Counted from the first letter of the stretch, positions 47,436-57,176 are shown. The stretch: DNA of 64,000 nucleotides from Anaerolineales bacterium (GCA_015075625.1 JABTTZ010000005.1:60410-124409); one strand, 5' to 3'. The notes: generated by a model not told the origin, from the sequence alone. Translations and numbers: made by a program.

Positions 47436-48074
47436 CTAGACGAGGTTGTGTTTGGCAGCGAGGACAATTGCCTCGGCGCGGGTCTGGACGCCCATCTTGC
47501 CGAGGATATTTGTCAGGTGAAATTTTACCGTTGAGGGGCTGATCACTAGCCGATCTGCAATTTCCTTCAGGCTAAACCCCGCTGACATATCGCGCAGCAC
47601 TTCCCGTTCGCGTTCCGTCAAGCCGAAATCGTCGCCGCGTTCGCCATCGGTGTTGAAAAGCAGCCGATCCGCAATGGACTTTGAGAAAATGATGCTCCCA
47701 TTGTGTGCGGCGCGGATCGTCGCCGCCAGATCGCTGTGGAGCGCCCCTTTCAAGATGTAGCCCACTGCCCCATGTTGCAGCATCCCGTGAACGCTTTCGT
47801 CGTCCTGAAAGCTGGAGAGAACGAGGATTTTTACGGTGGGAAAGCGTGCCATAATCGTCTGGGTTGCTTCCACACCGTTCATGATCGGCATCATGACATC
47901 CATCAAAACGATGTCGGGCATATACTGCTCACAGAGCATGATCGCTTCTTCGCCGTTTGCTCCATGCCCAATAAGGTGGATGTCAGACGCGCCATGCAGT
48001 GCCAATGTGACGAGTTCATGTGTGGTGAGGTGATCATCAACCAAGACCACTCGGATTGGGTGGGAGGTGTCCAT
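47436..48074 (-). CDS. NarL/LuxR-type response regulator, orphan
   Basis: 212 residues. The receiver domain has acidic pocket Asp13-Asp14 (VVLVDDH) and phospho-acceptor Asp59 (DIVLMDVMMPIMNG), with the later Ser and Lys in LVLSS and GYILKGA. The LuxR-type HTH is LTEREREVLRDMSAGFSLKE, then IADRLVISPSTVKFHLTNIL. Complete and canonical. No histidine kinase is adjacent. Next downstream gene is the giant repeat protein's upstream region, so a regulatory link is possible but unproven. Confidence 0.92.
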   Translation of the reverse strand: MDTSHPIRVVLVDDHLTTHELVTLALHGASDIHLIGHGANGEEAIMLCEQYMPDIVLMDVMMPIMNGVEATQTIMARFPTVKILVLSSFQDDESVHGMLQHGAVGYILKGALHSDLAATIRAAHNGSIIFSKSIADRLLFNTDGERGDDFGLTEREREVLRDMSAGFSLKEIADRLVISPSTVKFHLTNILGKMGVQTRAEAIVLAAKHNLV

Positions 48075-48138
48075 ATGATGTTGAACCCTTCAACCTTGTG
48101 AGCGATCTCTATTATATACGTAACGCACCTTACGCACA

Positions 48139-48191
48139 GACCCTCATCCCCTAGCCCCCTCAGCCCGCTACATGGGAGAGGGGGATTCTCT
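48139..48191. repeat. Intergenic G/C-skewed hairpin repeat
   Basis: Imperfect inverted repeat of the dispersed family (CCCTCATCCCCTAGCCCCCT ... GGGAGAGGGGG). Orientation matches the copy at 9366-9404. It lies in a 228-bp gap that shows no gene. Confidence 0.5.
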
Positions 48192-48302
48192 TGGGCAGGG
48201 GCGCTGCCCGTTCCCACCCTTTTATGCGGCTAATCTCAGGGAGAATCACACGGCCTGCCTTCGGTGAGTACTTAAGCTGCTCTCTCATATTGGGAAATTG
48301 CC

Positions 48303-49805
48303 CTACCCGCTCAACAGAGTCAAAACAAAACGCGGGGTCAGATAAATTTCCACCAGTGCTGCCACAAAAAGAAGGGGCAGCACCAACCCAACGAACAGTT
48401 TAACCCAATCCGCCAGTGCCTCTAGCCACGCCTCCCAAACTCCTTTCCCTTGTGGGGGACGGGTTACCACCGCGCCCAACCGAACAGCCGCTGCCGAGGC
48501 GATTAGGATTGCTGGAATTTCAAACAGACTGTGCGGGATGAGCGCCACAAGGAACGTCCCCGCTCCAAGCATTGCCAAAATGGGCTGCCCAAAGATGTAC
48601 CCAAGCAGCCCAAAGGGCAAGGCGGCGAAAAAGATGCTCATCACCCCGAAACTAAACACACCGAGGATGAGCGAGACGAGCAGCACACGAAGATTCTGCC
48701 CGACAATAAAGCTGAGGCTTAGGGTGGTGTTCCCATAATCAAAGACCCCACGTAGGTTGGTTAGCATGTCGTCTTTGCTGGTAAACAACTCCGCCGGAAG
48801 GTTCAAGTCGGGGCGGACTGTGGTGATCACAAAGCCCGTCATGAATGCACCCACAATGGCGATTCCCACAATCAGCGCTGCGCCCCGTAACAAGCGTAGG
48901 GTGGGGAAGATGCTGTAACGATACCACGACAGAAGCCCCTTCACCTCCTGTCCATCGCGCAAGCGGCGGGTAAATATCCGCCATGCCCAACGGAGGTTGA
49001 TCTGGTCAATTGCCCGTCCAAGCAAATCCTCGCGGTTGAAGATGCGTGCGCCCATGCTAAAAAGCAGCACATCCGCCACCACCAATGCCCCCAACATGTA
49101 CCACAAAATATGCCGCTGGTTCGTGATCATGATGAAACTTTCCAGAAGCACCAGCAATGAGGTCGGAATGATGATGAAACTTGCCAACAGGTTGGAGGCG
49201 CGAGTACTCGTCGTTTGGCTGCTGACAACCACCGCCCCGGTGACCATCACCAGCGCTTGCGCCGTTGTCAGAAGCAAAATCTGGATCACAAGGATCAGTT
49301 CGGGTCGCCACTGTTGTTCGCCGGCGATCAGGGAGATCATGTAGATGCCCATCCCTACATAGCTGGCAGCAAGGGGTGGAATCATCGCCGCGAAGGTCTT
49401 TCCCAAATAAAGTTCAAGGTTCGTCAGCGGTGTGCTGAGCAGCGGCTCAAGGCTGCGGCGCTCTTTTTCGCCCACAAACGTTTCCAGCGCAATAACCAGC
49501 GAGATCGAAACGGGAAAAAATCCGACGATCATCGGCAGCAGGGGGAGGAAATTATCGATCAGCGGCGTTGCCCCATATTGGACAAAGAAATTTGTGAAGA
49601 TGCGCGTCATCCCTTGCGCAAGGCTCGGAAAGACAAGCGTCAGGACAAAGATGGGGAACATGATTCGCCAATCACGCAGGCTGTCGCGCATTTCGCGGCG
49701 GGTGACGATTAGAGCATTGTGGAGCGTCTCCCGCCATGGGTGGCTTTCGCCCATCAGGGTAGCTGCGTTGGGGGTTATTGGGGGCGTCAAGGGTTGTGTG
49801 GTCAT
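48303..49805 (-). CDS. ABC-2 type permease fused to a SpoIIM-like domain
   Basis: 500-residue membrane protein. The first ~270 residues form an ABC-2 permease: RREMRDSLRDWRIMFPIF at the amphipathic start, and the conserved loop FVGEKERRSLEPLLSTPLTN. The last ~200 residues, including GTFLVALIPHSLFEIPAILI and ending KLFVGLVLPLLFVAALVEIY, match the stage II sporulation protein M/YdiK-type membrane family. Its gene starts 2 bp after the ATPase gene ends, so the two form an exporter. The organism shows no sign of sporulation, so the SpoIIM-like part likely serves transport or envelope work. Confidence 0.75.
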   Translation of the reverse strand: MTTQPLTPPITPNAATLMGESHPWRETLHNALIVTRREMRDSLRDWRIMFPIFVLTLVFPSLAQGMTRIFTNFFVQYGATPLIDNFLPLLPMIVGFFPVSISLVIALETFVGEKERRSLEPLLSTPLTNLELYLGKTFAAMIPPLAASYVGMGIYMISLIAGEQQWRPELILVIQILLLTTAQALVMVTGAVVVSSQTTSTRASNLLASFIIIPTSLLVLLESFIMITNQRHILWYMLGALVVADVLLFSMGARIFNREDLLGRAIDQINLRWAWRIFTRRLRDGQEVKGLLSWYRYSIFPTLRLLRGAALIVGIAIVGAFMTGFVITTVRPDLNLPAELFTSKDDMLTNLRGVFDYGNTTLSLSFIVGQNLRVLLVSLILGVFSFGVMSIFFAALPFGLLGYIFGQPILAMLGAGTFLVALIPHSLFEIPAILIASAAAVRLGAVVTRPPQGKGVWEAWLEALADWVKLFVGLVLPLLFVAALVEIYLTPRFVLTLLSG

Positions 49806-49807
49806 GG

Positions 49808-50749
49808 TTAGGACTGCGCTTTCTCGGTGATTCCTTCGTCCTCGGCAACAATTTGCAAATAGACCATTTCCAAACTATGTGGCACTTCGCTCAGCGTCAC
49901 CACAGCATTCCCCTCGGTGACAAGCCGCTTCAAGATTGCTGGATTGGTTGTTTCTGGCGTCGTCGTTCGGTAGCGCAGCCAATCCTCGCCCGTCTCGGTG
50001 ATCTCTGCTAATGTGCCGATGCTTTCCGTTGCCCCGTTCACCGCCGCCGAAAAACGCACCTCCATGATCGGGTCGCCCACAAACCGACGGGAAAGATCAG
50101 CAAACGACCCATTGGCAATCAGCCGCCCGTGACGGATGACCCCAACGCGATCTGCCAAAAGCTGCGCCTCTGCCAGATTATGGGTGGTCAGGATGATCGT
50201 TCTCTTGTCGCTTTTCAGTTCTGCTATTGCGTCGCGGACGAGTTTCGCACTTTGCGGATCCATTGCTGAGGTCGGTTCGTCAAAAAGCAAGATAGGCGGG
50301 TTGTGGAGCAGCGCCCGCACAAGGGCAAGTTTTTGCTTCATCCCTTTAGAATATTCGCCAATGCGCTTGCCTAGCGCATCGGTCAAGCCGAAACGCTCCA
50401 TCAGGTTCAAGGATCGGCGGCGGCGTTCCTCTGCTGAGAGGCGGTAGATTTTCCCGAAGAAATCGAGGTATTCCAGCGCCCGCATCCGCTCATACAAGCC
50501 ATGTTGTTCGGTCAACACGCCCACATTAGCGCGGACATAAGGGGCTTGGCTTACGACATCATAGCCCGCTACCTTTGCCCACCCGCTGGTTGGCTTCAGG
50601 ATAGAGGTCAACATGCGGATCGTCGTTGTTTTTCCCGCCCCGTTTGGACCCAAAAACGCGAACAATTGCCCCTCGGCAATCGTAAAATCAATGCTGTCCA
50701 CCGCCCGAAAGTCATCAAAGTCTTTCGTCAGACGCTGCGCTTCGATCAT
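49808..50749 (-). CDS. ABC transporter ATP-binding protein
   Basis: 313-residue ATPase partner of the permease. Walker A FLGPNGAGKTTTIRMLTSIL, Q-loop LTEQHGLYERM, signature EYSKGMKQKLALVRAL, Walker B ILLFDEPTSAMDPQSA and the switch His in IILTTHNLAEAQLLADR are all intact. The signature has YSKGMKQK, normal for DrrA/CcmA-like ATPases. The C-terminal ~90 residues are an accessory domain. Substrate unknown. Confidence 0.92.
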   Translation of the reverse strand: MIEAQRLTKDFDDFRAVDSIDFTIAEGQLFAFLGPNGAGKTTTIRMLTSILKPTSGWAKVAGYDVVSQAPYVRANVGVLTEQHGLYERMRALEYLDFFGKIYRLSAEERRRRSLNLMERFGLTDALGKRIGEYSKGMKQKLALVRALLHNPPILLFDEPTSAMDPQSAKLVRDAIAELKSDKRTIILTTHNLAEAQLLADRVGVIRHGRLIANGSFADLSRRFVGDPIMEVRFSAAVNGATESIGTLAEITETGEDWLRYRTTTPETTNPAILKRLVTEGNAVVTLSEVPHSLEMVYLQIVAEDEGITEKAQS

Positions 50750-51076
50750 GGTATGTGCCTTGTGTTATGCCGTTGCTTTTAGGGGTTTCCTCAAAATCTA
50801 TTTTAGTGGAGTTTCCGGCAAAGTGATCTCACCAGAGGCAAAATGTGGACTTTTGTCATGCTTTGGGGGCGTGATCTCGCCGCTAAAACGCCGCGCTGAA
50901 AGCAGCTACCCCTTCGGGGCTTGCCCCCACCCCACAACAGAGACAGGGACTCTCTCCCCCTTTCCCCGCTTGCAGGGAAAGGGGGCGGGGGATTGGGGTT
51001 CTTTTAGAAATCACTCTGGTGAGGTACTTAGCATAGAAGGGCGCATCCTATGCGCCGTCTGTTCCTAGCCAGCCTA
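50750..51076. repeat. Gene-free region with dispersed hairpin repeats
   Basis: No gene seen. Contains an inverted repeat CCCCCTTTCCC / GGGAAAGGGGG (50956-50985, 8-nt loop). At 50905-50923 is the inverted copy of the element at 9529-9547. The G-rich end GGGGGATTGGGG resembles the ends at 24275-24292 and 56665-56682. Confidence 0.6.
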
Positions 51077-53344
51077 TCAACCCTGTGCGCCTCGTTTCCG
51101 CCGCCGCGCTTGAATGGTCACGCCCGCCAAAAATGCCCCCGTGCCGAGGAGTCCGGCAAGGCTCGCCACCATCCCTAAATGGTAGCTCTGCGGGCTGTAG
51201 CGAAGGGTCACCGTATGCTCGCCAGCAGGCATTGCCAGCGCCGTCATCGCCGTGTCCGCTTTGAGCAATGGCGCAGGCTGCCCGTCAATCTCCGCTGTCC
51301 ATCCGGGATAGTAGACAAGGGCAACGTCAAGCACAGTGGGCGAATCCGCCTCTGTGGTTACAACGATCCATTCCGGTTCAAGCCTCAGCAGGGTCGCCTT
51401 GCCGATAAAATCAGGGTTGAGCGCAACCCCCGCCTCACGCTCTAGGATCACCGTAGTCAGGGAATCGAACGCCGGCTCATTCAGGATACCTCGTGCCGCA
51501 TCGTCGTTCGGCTCAACCCATACCGTCCCCACAAGGCGGGCAAAGGGACGCGGTGTTCTCAGCGCGTGAAGGTTTGTCCCCCCCGCCGCATCGCTGTAGA
51601 CAATGCTTGCGGGGGCGGAAAGTTCCTGATTCGGCGTCAGCACCCAACGGACGGCGAAAACTTCCCACAGCCGCGCTTGGTTAGACACATTCAACAGCTT
51701 ATCCACCGTCGCCAAGCGCAGCGGACTCGTCCCGCGAATGTCGGGAAGGGCATACGCCGTCCCATAATTTTCAGGAATCGTGTCAATACGGCTGCTCAAA
51801 TCATTTTGTTCCCCTCGAACACCGATCAGAGCGTCGATGGCGGGGGCGGGGGCAAGCCGTTCAAGGGCGGGGCGGTTTTCAAGGTTAGGGCTGATTAACC
51901 GTCCAAAAGTGAACAACTCAATACCGATCAGAGCGACAATGATCACCCCGCGCATGTAGAGCCGCTGCAAATAGTCAATACCGAGGATGGTCACGGCGGC
52001 GATGACGGCAATGAACACACTGAAAGTCACCATTCGCAGTCGCTCAATGGGAACGCCGTCGGGGGCTTTCACCCATTCGGAAAAAACGGCGAAGCCCACC
52101 CCCAACGACGGGGTAATGATGCTGCTGATGGCAACTTGATAGCCACGTTTGAGGTCTTCATGGAGCGTATCTTGCAGCAGTTGGGATGCCCCTAACCCCG
52201 CCAAGATTGCCCCGCACACGGTGACGAGGTAGGCAGCCCGTTCTTGCCCACGAAAGAGGCTAAAGCCGGGCAAGAAATTATAGGCAAGGTCATAAAGAAT
52301 CGTCTGCGCCCCAAAACTGAGGGTCACCGTGACAAGGGCGGCAATGCCCCAAAACCCAGCTACCTTAGGATAGCGCCAGGCGAGGTAGCCGATGAAGATC
52401 ACCCCTGCAACGCTGACATAAAGGGGCGACCATTGGCTAAACAAACCGGGAAGGATCATCTGAAAGAGATCATAGAAAGGAAAGCCATTTCCTTTAGCAA
52501 GGAAACTCAACCCATCGCGGGTGGTGCGCCCCAGATACTCCCATGCGGGCAAAAGCTGCACAGCAGCAATTCCCCCTCCAATCCCAAGCACGAGTGCCGC
52601 CCCACCAAGAAACACCCATCCGTTTTTCTTACCCGTGTAGATCTGCCAAGCAAGGTAAGCAAGGGCAAAATAGGCGGTGAATAAGGCGGTTTGCGGATGC
52701 CCTGCCAAAAGCGCCAACGCCAGACCACCCCCAGAGAGGGCAAACCACCCATAGCGCGTGACCTCATGGCGCGTTCCCTCAAGAATCCCAAGCAAAATAA
52801 GGGGTAGCCATACACTCGCTTCCATCAGGGCGAGTTGGAGCGGCGGATAGCCCGTCATGTAACCGCCATAGGCAAAGATGATTCCGCTGACGAGTCCCCC
52901 TGCTGGCGAATAGGGCTGCCCTATCGTCAGGCGGCGGACGAACGTATACATCAACAACGAGGCGATCAGGCTGTGGGCGATCATCTCCCGTTGGAGCGCG
53001 TCGTAAACGATATTGGGTGGTGGGTCGCCCTCGTTTGTCAGGTTTAGCAGGGCAACCGTGATTAGGCGTGGCGGATAAAAGACGGCGGCTTGGGTATCGG
53101 CAAGGAAGGGATGCCCACCAAGATTATAGGGATTCCAGAGCGGAATCTCGCCCGCGCCCATCCGCGCTGTTTGGTAGGTAGCAAAGCTGACAAACTGCCC
53201 GCTGAAATCCCCTTCGATGAGGGATTGCTGGTTGATCCGTTCGGGGGTGATCACCCGCCACCAATACACATAGCAGAGCAAAATCAAGGTGAGGACAGCG
53301 AAAACATCCAATATGGCGCGTCGGGCAACTAAAGAACGTTTCAT
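51077..53344 (-). CDS. YfhO-like polytopic membrane protein
   Basis: 755 residues with about 12 hydrophobic helices. The early text GEIPLWNPYNLGGHPFLADT and FYPPRLI is typical of the YfhO family, predicted GT-C-fold glycosyltransferases, and the second extracytoplasmic region begins IVYDALQREMIAHSLIASLL. The last ~200 residues include a soluble beta segment (YYPGWTAEIDGQPAPLLKAD) as in other members, which ends before a final helix. Role probably in envelope glycosylation; donor and acceptor unknown. Confidence 0.7.
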   Translation of the reverse strand: MKRSLVARRAILDVFAVLTLILLCYVYWWRVITPERINQQSLIEGDFSGQFVSFATYQTARMGAGEIPLWNPYNLGGHPFLADTQAAVFYPPRLITVALLNLTNEGDPPPNIVYDALQREMIAHSLIASLLMYTFVRRLTIGQPYSPAGGLVSGIIFAYGGYMTGYPPLQLALMEASVWLPLILLGILEGTRHEVTRYGWFALSGGGLALALLAGHPQTALFTAYFALAYLAWQIYTGKKNGWVFLGGAALVLGIGGGIAAVQLLPAWEYLGRTTRDGLSFLAKGNGFPFYDLFQMILPGLFSQWSPLYVSVAGVIFIGYLAWRYPKVAGFWGIAALVTVTLSFGAQTILYDLAYNFLPGFSLFRGQERAAYLVTVCGAILAGLGASQLLQDTLHEDLKRGYQVAISSIITPSLGVGFAVFSEWVKAPDGVPIERLRMVTFSVFIAVIAAVTILGIDYLQRLYMRGVIIVALIGIELFTFGRLISPNLENRPALERLAPAPAIDALIGVRGEQNDLSSRIDTIPENYGTAYALPDIRGTSPLRLATVDKLLNVSNQARLWEVFAVRWVLTPNQELSAPASIVYSDAAGGTNLHALRTPRPFARLVGTVWVEPNDDAARGILNEPAFDSLTTVILEREAGVALNPDFIGKATLLRLEPEWIVVTTEADSPTVLDVALVYYPGWTAEIDGQPAPLLKADTAMTALAMPAGEHTVTLRYSPQSYHLGMVASLAGLLGTGAFLAGVTIQARRRKRGAQG

Positions 53345-53387
53345 AAGAGGTCGGTGATCCTCACTCCATAGGGTTGAAAGAGGAATA

Positions 53388-53430
53388 GATTCCCTCTCTC
53401 AAGGGAGAGGGGTAGGGGTGGGATTATGGG
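53388..53430. repeat. Intergenic hairpin repeat
   Basis: CCCTCTC (53392-53398) and GAGAGGG (53405-53411) pair around a short loop and are followed by GTAGGGGTGGG. Member of the dispersed family, in a 171-bp gap without a gene. Confidence 0.5.
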
Positions 53431-53515
53431 TGTGCCTCTATCCCATCGTTTCAGTGAGCTTCTATGAATGTGAGAGTCTAATCGGGTAGGGGGAAAATCG
53501 CAATGAGACGCCCAC

Positions 53516-55372
53516 TTAAAGGGCGATCCCGATCAACATAGCCCCGCCGAGCGTGATCAAAATTACTGCGAAAACAAGCCCGCTCAGGTTACCTCGCCCG
53601 CCTGCTATTGCCATTCCCCCCAAGATGAGCGCGGCGATTCCCACCAACCAGCGAAGGATCATCCCCCCAGCAAGGGGGGCTGCCGGATCAAACGGCGGCG
53701 GTTGTACACGTGGTGTCGGGGTAAAGTCCCAAAGAAGATCAAATTTTTCTGCTTGTTTCACCGTCACGCGCACATGCCATGTCCCCGGTAAACTCATATT
53801 CCCACCCACCGCGCCGTACCAGCCATTGCCCTCGTTGGCAAGCTCTAACTCCGTCCGTTGAAGGTCTTTTGTGCTGTGTCGAAAGCGGAGGAACACCCGC
53901 GCCGCGTTGGGGATGTTTTCTAGGGTAACCATAGACCATAAGGAGACGCGGAAGGTGTTCAGCCCTACGCGGTTGGGGGTAATCTCTAGACGGATGTGCG
54001 TCCCATCCTCAACCATTGTTTCTTCGCGGAAAACCGTCGTTTCCGTCAGCGCCGTCCGCCGAATCGACTCCGCATAGGCGGCGCGGGCAGGTTGGAGGGC
54101 GGTCATCACGCCTACCGCCACAAGAACGCCCGCTGTTAGGGCAACCTCTGCTCCCACAAGCATCCGCAGCCGTCCCGCCCAAAGGACGCTTCCCCCCCGT
54201 AGCGCACGCCCCGTCAGAATGAGATTAACCCCCGCGACAAGAAAGGCTGGCAGCAGCAAAAGGGATTTGATCAGAAGCGCCCGCCCATACTCAGTTCCCA
54301 AAAGGGCATCGCCTGTCCCCACATGAAGCCACCCTGCATAAAGCCCACTGAGCGCCACCCCTCCAACGGCGATCCGCGCATAATTCGAGAAACGCCCAGT
54401 GATTGTGGCTAAGGTGAAGACTCCATAGTTTTCCCGTCGCCGCAATCCCCCTATCGTTAGGAGAAATGCCCCCAAGCCGCCCACCCAAAGCGCAGCGCAC
54501 AGCCCATGCACAAGCGTATTTATGACGGCGGGAAAGGCATCATGCATGGCGGTGCTGTGGCTGTATAAGCCACTGGCGAGGATAATCCCCCCGCCGCCCA
54601 CTGCCCCCGCCAGCGGAATCGCCCCTCGTCGCCAGAGGATCACCCCCGCCGCTGCCCATGCCAGACCGCGCACCCACCAAAGCGCCCCAAAGCGGGTGTT
54701 TAAAAGAACTATCCCCAATTCCGGCGTGCGAACGGCGCTGATTAAGGGGACGCCCGCAACCTGTGCTGTGTGGTGGACAAGCATCAGGATAGCGCTCACC
54801 CCGCCCACCCACCATCCAGCAACAAGGTAGCGCCGGACAATGGGGAAATCGCGCCCGATCCAGGCTAAAAACCCCGCCCCACCGAGGAGCATCGCCGCAC
54901 CAAGGAGGTTCAGCGCCCGAATCACCCCACCTTCCAACGGAAATGCCGCTGTATTCGCCGCCACATCGTCCTGCTGCGGCAGAGCAACCCCTATGCTAAA
55001 GATGAAGTTTCCCTGTGTGGTATGCCCATCCGCTGTCGAAACCACCGTCCACTGCACAGTATAGACATCTTCGGGAAGTTCGCCGGGCGTCATCGAAAGC
55101 TGTTTCGCATCGCCAAGAACAAGATCACTTTGGGTGGAGAGTGGCTTTCCGTCCGTACCCCGCACCGTAAACGCGCTAAAGGCGGGTTCAAGTGGCTCAC
55201 TGAAAAAGAGGCGGATTGTTTCCGGCGGCGTGGCGAGGATCGCCCCGGCGGGCGGATCAGAGGCGATCAGATCGGCGTGGGCGTGAGCGGGACTTACTAC
55301 CCCAAAGGTAGCGAGAAGGGCAACCCCCCCCAAAAAACACAGGACAAGAGTAAGGCGGTGTGATAAGCGCAT
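53516..55372 (-). CDS. CopC-CopD fusion copper protein
   Basis: 618 residues. After the signal peptide, the mature protein likely starts at His32 (HADLIASDPPAGAILATPPE), the metal-binding N-terminus of CopC; VVSTADGHTTQGNFIFSIG holds the second conserved His. About eight transmembrane helices follow (residues ~155-440), with the CopD-type segment GLYAGWLHVGTGDALLGTEY. The last ~180 residues are a soluble beta-sandwich (RLEITPNRVGLNTFRVSLWS) seen in YcnJ-like fusions, and end in two hydrophobic segments. Expected role: copper binding and import or homeostasis at the membrane. Confidence 0.82.
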   Translation of the reverse strand: MRLSHRLTLVLCFLGGVALLATFGVVSPAHAHADLIASDPPAGAILATPPETIRLFFSEPLEPAFSAFTVRGTDGKPLSTQSDLVLGDAKQLSMTPGELPEDVYTVQWTVVSTADGHTTQGNFIFSIGVALPQQDDVAANTAAFPLEGGVIRALNLLGAAMLLGGAGFLAWIGRDFPIVRRYLVAGWWVGGVSAILMLVHHTAQVAGVPLISAVRTPELGIVLLNTRFGALWWVRGLAWAAAGVILWRRGAIPLAGAVGGGGIILASGLYSHSTAMHDAFPAVINTLVHGLCAALWVGGLGAFLLTIGGLRRRENYGVFTLATITGRFSNYARIAVGGVALSGLYAGWLHVGTGDALLGTEYGRALLIKSLLLLPAFLVAGVNLILTGRALRGGSVLWAGRLRMLVGAEVALTAGVLVAVGVMTALQPARAAYAESIRRTALTETTVFREETMVEDGTHIRLEITPNRVGLNTFRVSLWSMVTLENIPNAARVFLRFRHSTKDLQRTELELANEGNGWYGAVGGNMSLPGTWHVRVTVKQAEKFDLLWDFTPTPRVQPPPFDPAAPLAGGMILRWLVGIAALILGGMAIAGGRGNLSGLVFAVILITLGGAMLIGIAL

Positions 55373-55771
55373 GTGCCGATCTTAACGCATTTCTCGCCGT
55401 AGGGTCGCCCTTTAAGTACAGGCAAGAAGAACGTTTTTACCCCGTATTTATCGAAAGGAGCAGATTGGAGGGACTTCCCCCCTCAAAAAAGTGTAAGCCC
55501 CCTCTACCGCGTAGCGGTAGAGGGGGCTGGAGGGCGAGGGTCTGTGTGTAAGATGAGGTTCTAATCCACTATCATTGCAGTACCCTCACTGGTTGGACGG
55601 CAGCCAGCCTTCTTACAAGAAGGACAGGCGTCGTTCGTTTGCCCTTGATCACCACCGCCTGCCCATGGGTAAGTCTATCGTGCTAAGCGGGGCTGTCAAC
55701 CACTGAGGGGTCAATCTCGTTGAAAAATACTGTAGGGAAAGGCTGCCGAGGTATCGTTGATTTAAGACCCG
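55373..55771. repeat. Gene-free region with a perfect 15-bp hairpin
   Basis: AGCCCCCTCTACCGC (55496-55510) and its exact complement (55514-55528) around a 3-nt loop. Flanked by other G/C-skewed bases as in the dispersed family. No complete gene. A 37-codon open stretch on the minus strand (55561-55674) encodes ACPSCKKAGCRPT, but has no start codon. Confidence 0.65.
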
Positions 55772-56488
55772 CTATGCCTCCAAGGGAATGGCGCACGCCT
55801 CATCATCACAACAGTCAACATCAGCCGACTCACCGACCATCTGGATAGGCTTTGGCGCATCTGCCCAAGCAAGGCTCAGCGCCCGCGTAAAGACTTCCAC
55901 AGGTTGTGCGCCGGAAATGGCATATTTCTCGTCAAAGAGGAAGAATGGCACACTCTGAACACCCATATCACGAGCGCGGGAAATATCCCCACGAACAGCC
56001 GCCGCGTAGGTTCCCGTGTTCAACATCGCCCCCACCGCCGCCCCATCTAACCCAATCTTACGGGCAAGCTGAACCAGCGTTTCATGGTCAGCAACAGACA
56101 GCCCATCCGTGAAATAGGCAGTTTGGAGGCGTTCTTTCATTGCGCTCTGACGCCCAATCTCTGCTGCCATATGAAGCACACGATGGGCGTCAAAGGAATT
56201 CACGCTCTGTGTCCGTTCCATGTGAAAGATAAGCCCTTCTTCGGCTGCCACATCCGTCACGCGGCGTTGCATTCCTTCTGCCTGCTGATGACTGATCCCG
56301 TACTTCTTGGCTAACACCTCTGTGAGTGTTTTTGTCGATTGGCGCGGGGCATTGGGGTCAAGCTGAAAACTACGCCAGACAATTTCGACCTGATCGCGGG
56401 CGTCAAAGTCGGCTAATGCCGCTTCCAATCGCCGCCGTCCAACATAACACCAGGGGCAGGCAATATCCGACCAAATTTCAATCTTCAT
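55772..56488 (-). CDS. FrnE-like DsbA-family oxidoreductase
   Basis: 238-residue thioredoxin-fold protein with active site Cys11-Pro-Trp-Cys14 in SDIACPWCYVG and the cis-Pro loop MGVQSVPFFLFDEKYAISGA. This fits the FrnE/2-hydroxychromene isomerase-like group, cytoplasmic disulfide oxidoreductases. There is no signal peptide. The C-terminus carries extra cysteines (DCCDDEACAIP), which could bind metal or form a second redox pair. The upstream region carries the 23-bp hairpin. Confidence 0.85.
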   Translation of the reverse strand: MKIEIWSDIACPWCYVGRRRLEAALADFDARDQVEIVWRSFQLDPNAPRQSTKTLTEVLAKKYGISHQQAEGMQRRVTDVAAEEGLIFHMERTQSVNSFDAHRVLHMAAEIGRQSAMKERLQTAYFTDGLSVADHETLVQLARKIGLDGAAVGAMLNTGTYAAAVRGDISRARDMGVQSVPFFLFDEKYAISGAQPVEVFTRALSLAWADAPKPIQMVGESADVDCCDDEACAIPLEA

Positions 56489-56613
56489 GCGAATTCCTTT
56501 GGTTTACCAATGAACGCGGCACCTTCGTCTATTTACAGCGGCACAGGGGCAAAACGCCCATAGATTGTGTTGACATTGTAACCCCAGTGATCCCGCCTCT
56601 AAAGCAGCAGCCA

Positions 56614-56664
56614 CCCCTGCCCCGTACACAGAGAGAGGTAGTCTCTCTGTGTACGGGGCAGGGG
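56614..56664. repeat. Perfect 23-bp inverted repeat
   Basis: 56614-56636 and 56642-56664 are exact complements (CCCCTGCCCCGTACACAGAG...) with a 5-nt loop, the longest perfect stem in the window. The G-rich tail GGGGGGTAGGAGGGATAGGG matches the end pattern of the dispersed family. It lies in the 299-bp gap between the frnE-like gene and the transposase scar; nothing else is seen there. Confidence 0.8.
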
Positions 56665-56787
56665 GGTAGGAGGGATAGGGGTTCTGAACCAAAAAAATCA
56701 ACATAACCTAGTAACCGTTGTTGCAAGTTTAAAAAGGTCACGGACAGCATACAAACGATAGTTATCCAACTGTAGGGGGTATGCGCC

Positions 56788-57126
56788 GTAACTACGGAAG
56801 AGTTTATCATCGCTGTGTTCTGTGCGATAGATGAGCGGATGCCCAATGTGCCCAAACACGCGCAAGCCAAGCAGTATCGGAGTGAACTGGTCACGATTGG
56901 GGTGCTGGTTGCCCTCAAAGGAGGCTGCTTTCGTGCCTTCTTCCGCTGGCTGGTGCGCGATTCGATGGGCTGTTCGGCGGACTGCCGCATCGCTCTCATA
57001 CCCATTTTGAAGCCATCTAGCCTATGTGGTTGCCATGTTCAACGTGCTGCTCGGACTCAATCGCACTTTACAGCCGGAGGCTGATCCCCTGGATCGCCTC
57101 TACTATCTTGCTCAGTTTGCTCTGTG
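56788..57126 (+). pseudogene. Transposase remnant with frameshifts and internal deletion
   Basis: The N-terminal part reads VFCAIDERMPNVPKHAQAKQ, then SELVTIGVLVALKGGCFRAF and FRWLVRD, as in DDE-type transposases. The match then moves to another frame (FDGLFGGLPHRSHTHFEAI, stop), and after that the family's C-terminal segment AYVVAMFNVLLGLNRTLQPE and DPLDRLYYLAQFAL, ending at TGA 57126. The central catalytic region (several hundred bases) is absent. No intact ends or target duplication were identified by eye. It lies just past the thiolase-like gene's stop. Confidence 0.75.
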
Positions 57127-57176
57127 AACTAGCCCCAACGGTTACTAGAACGGGTCGCCCTTTTTTTCCTATTTTC

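Noticed and set aside
55561..55674. 37-codon minus-strand open stretch encoding a Cys motif (ACPSCKKAGCRPT)
   Set aside because: It has no start codon and no ribosome site, and is bounded by a stop upstream. The Cys spacing is suggestive but too short to support a gene; at most a decayed end.
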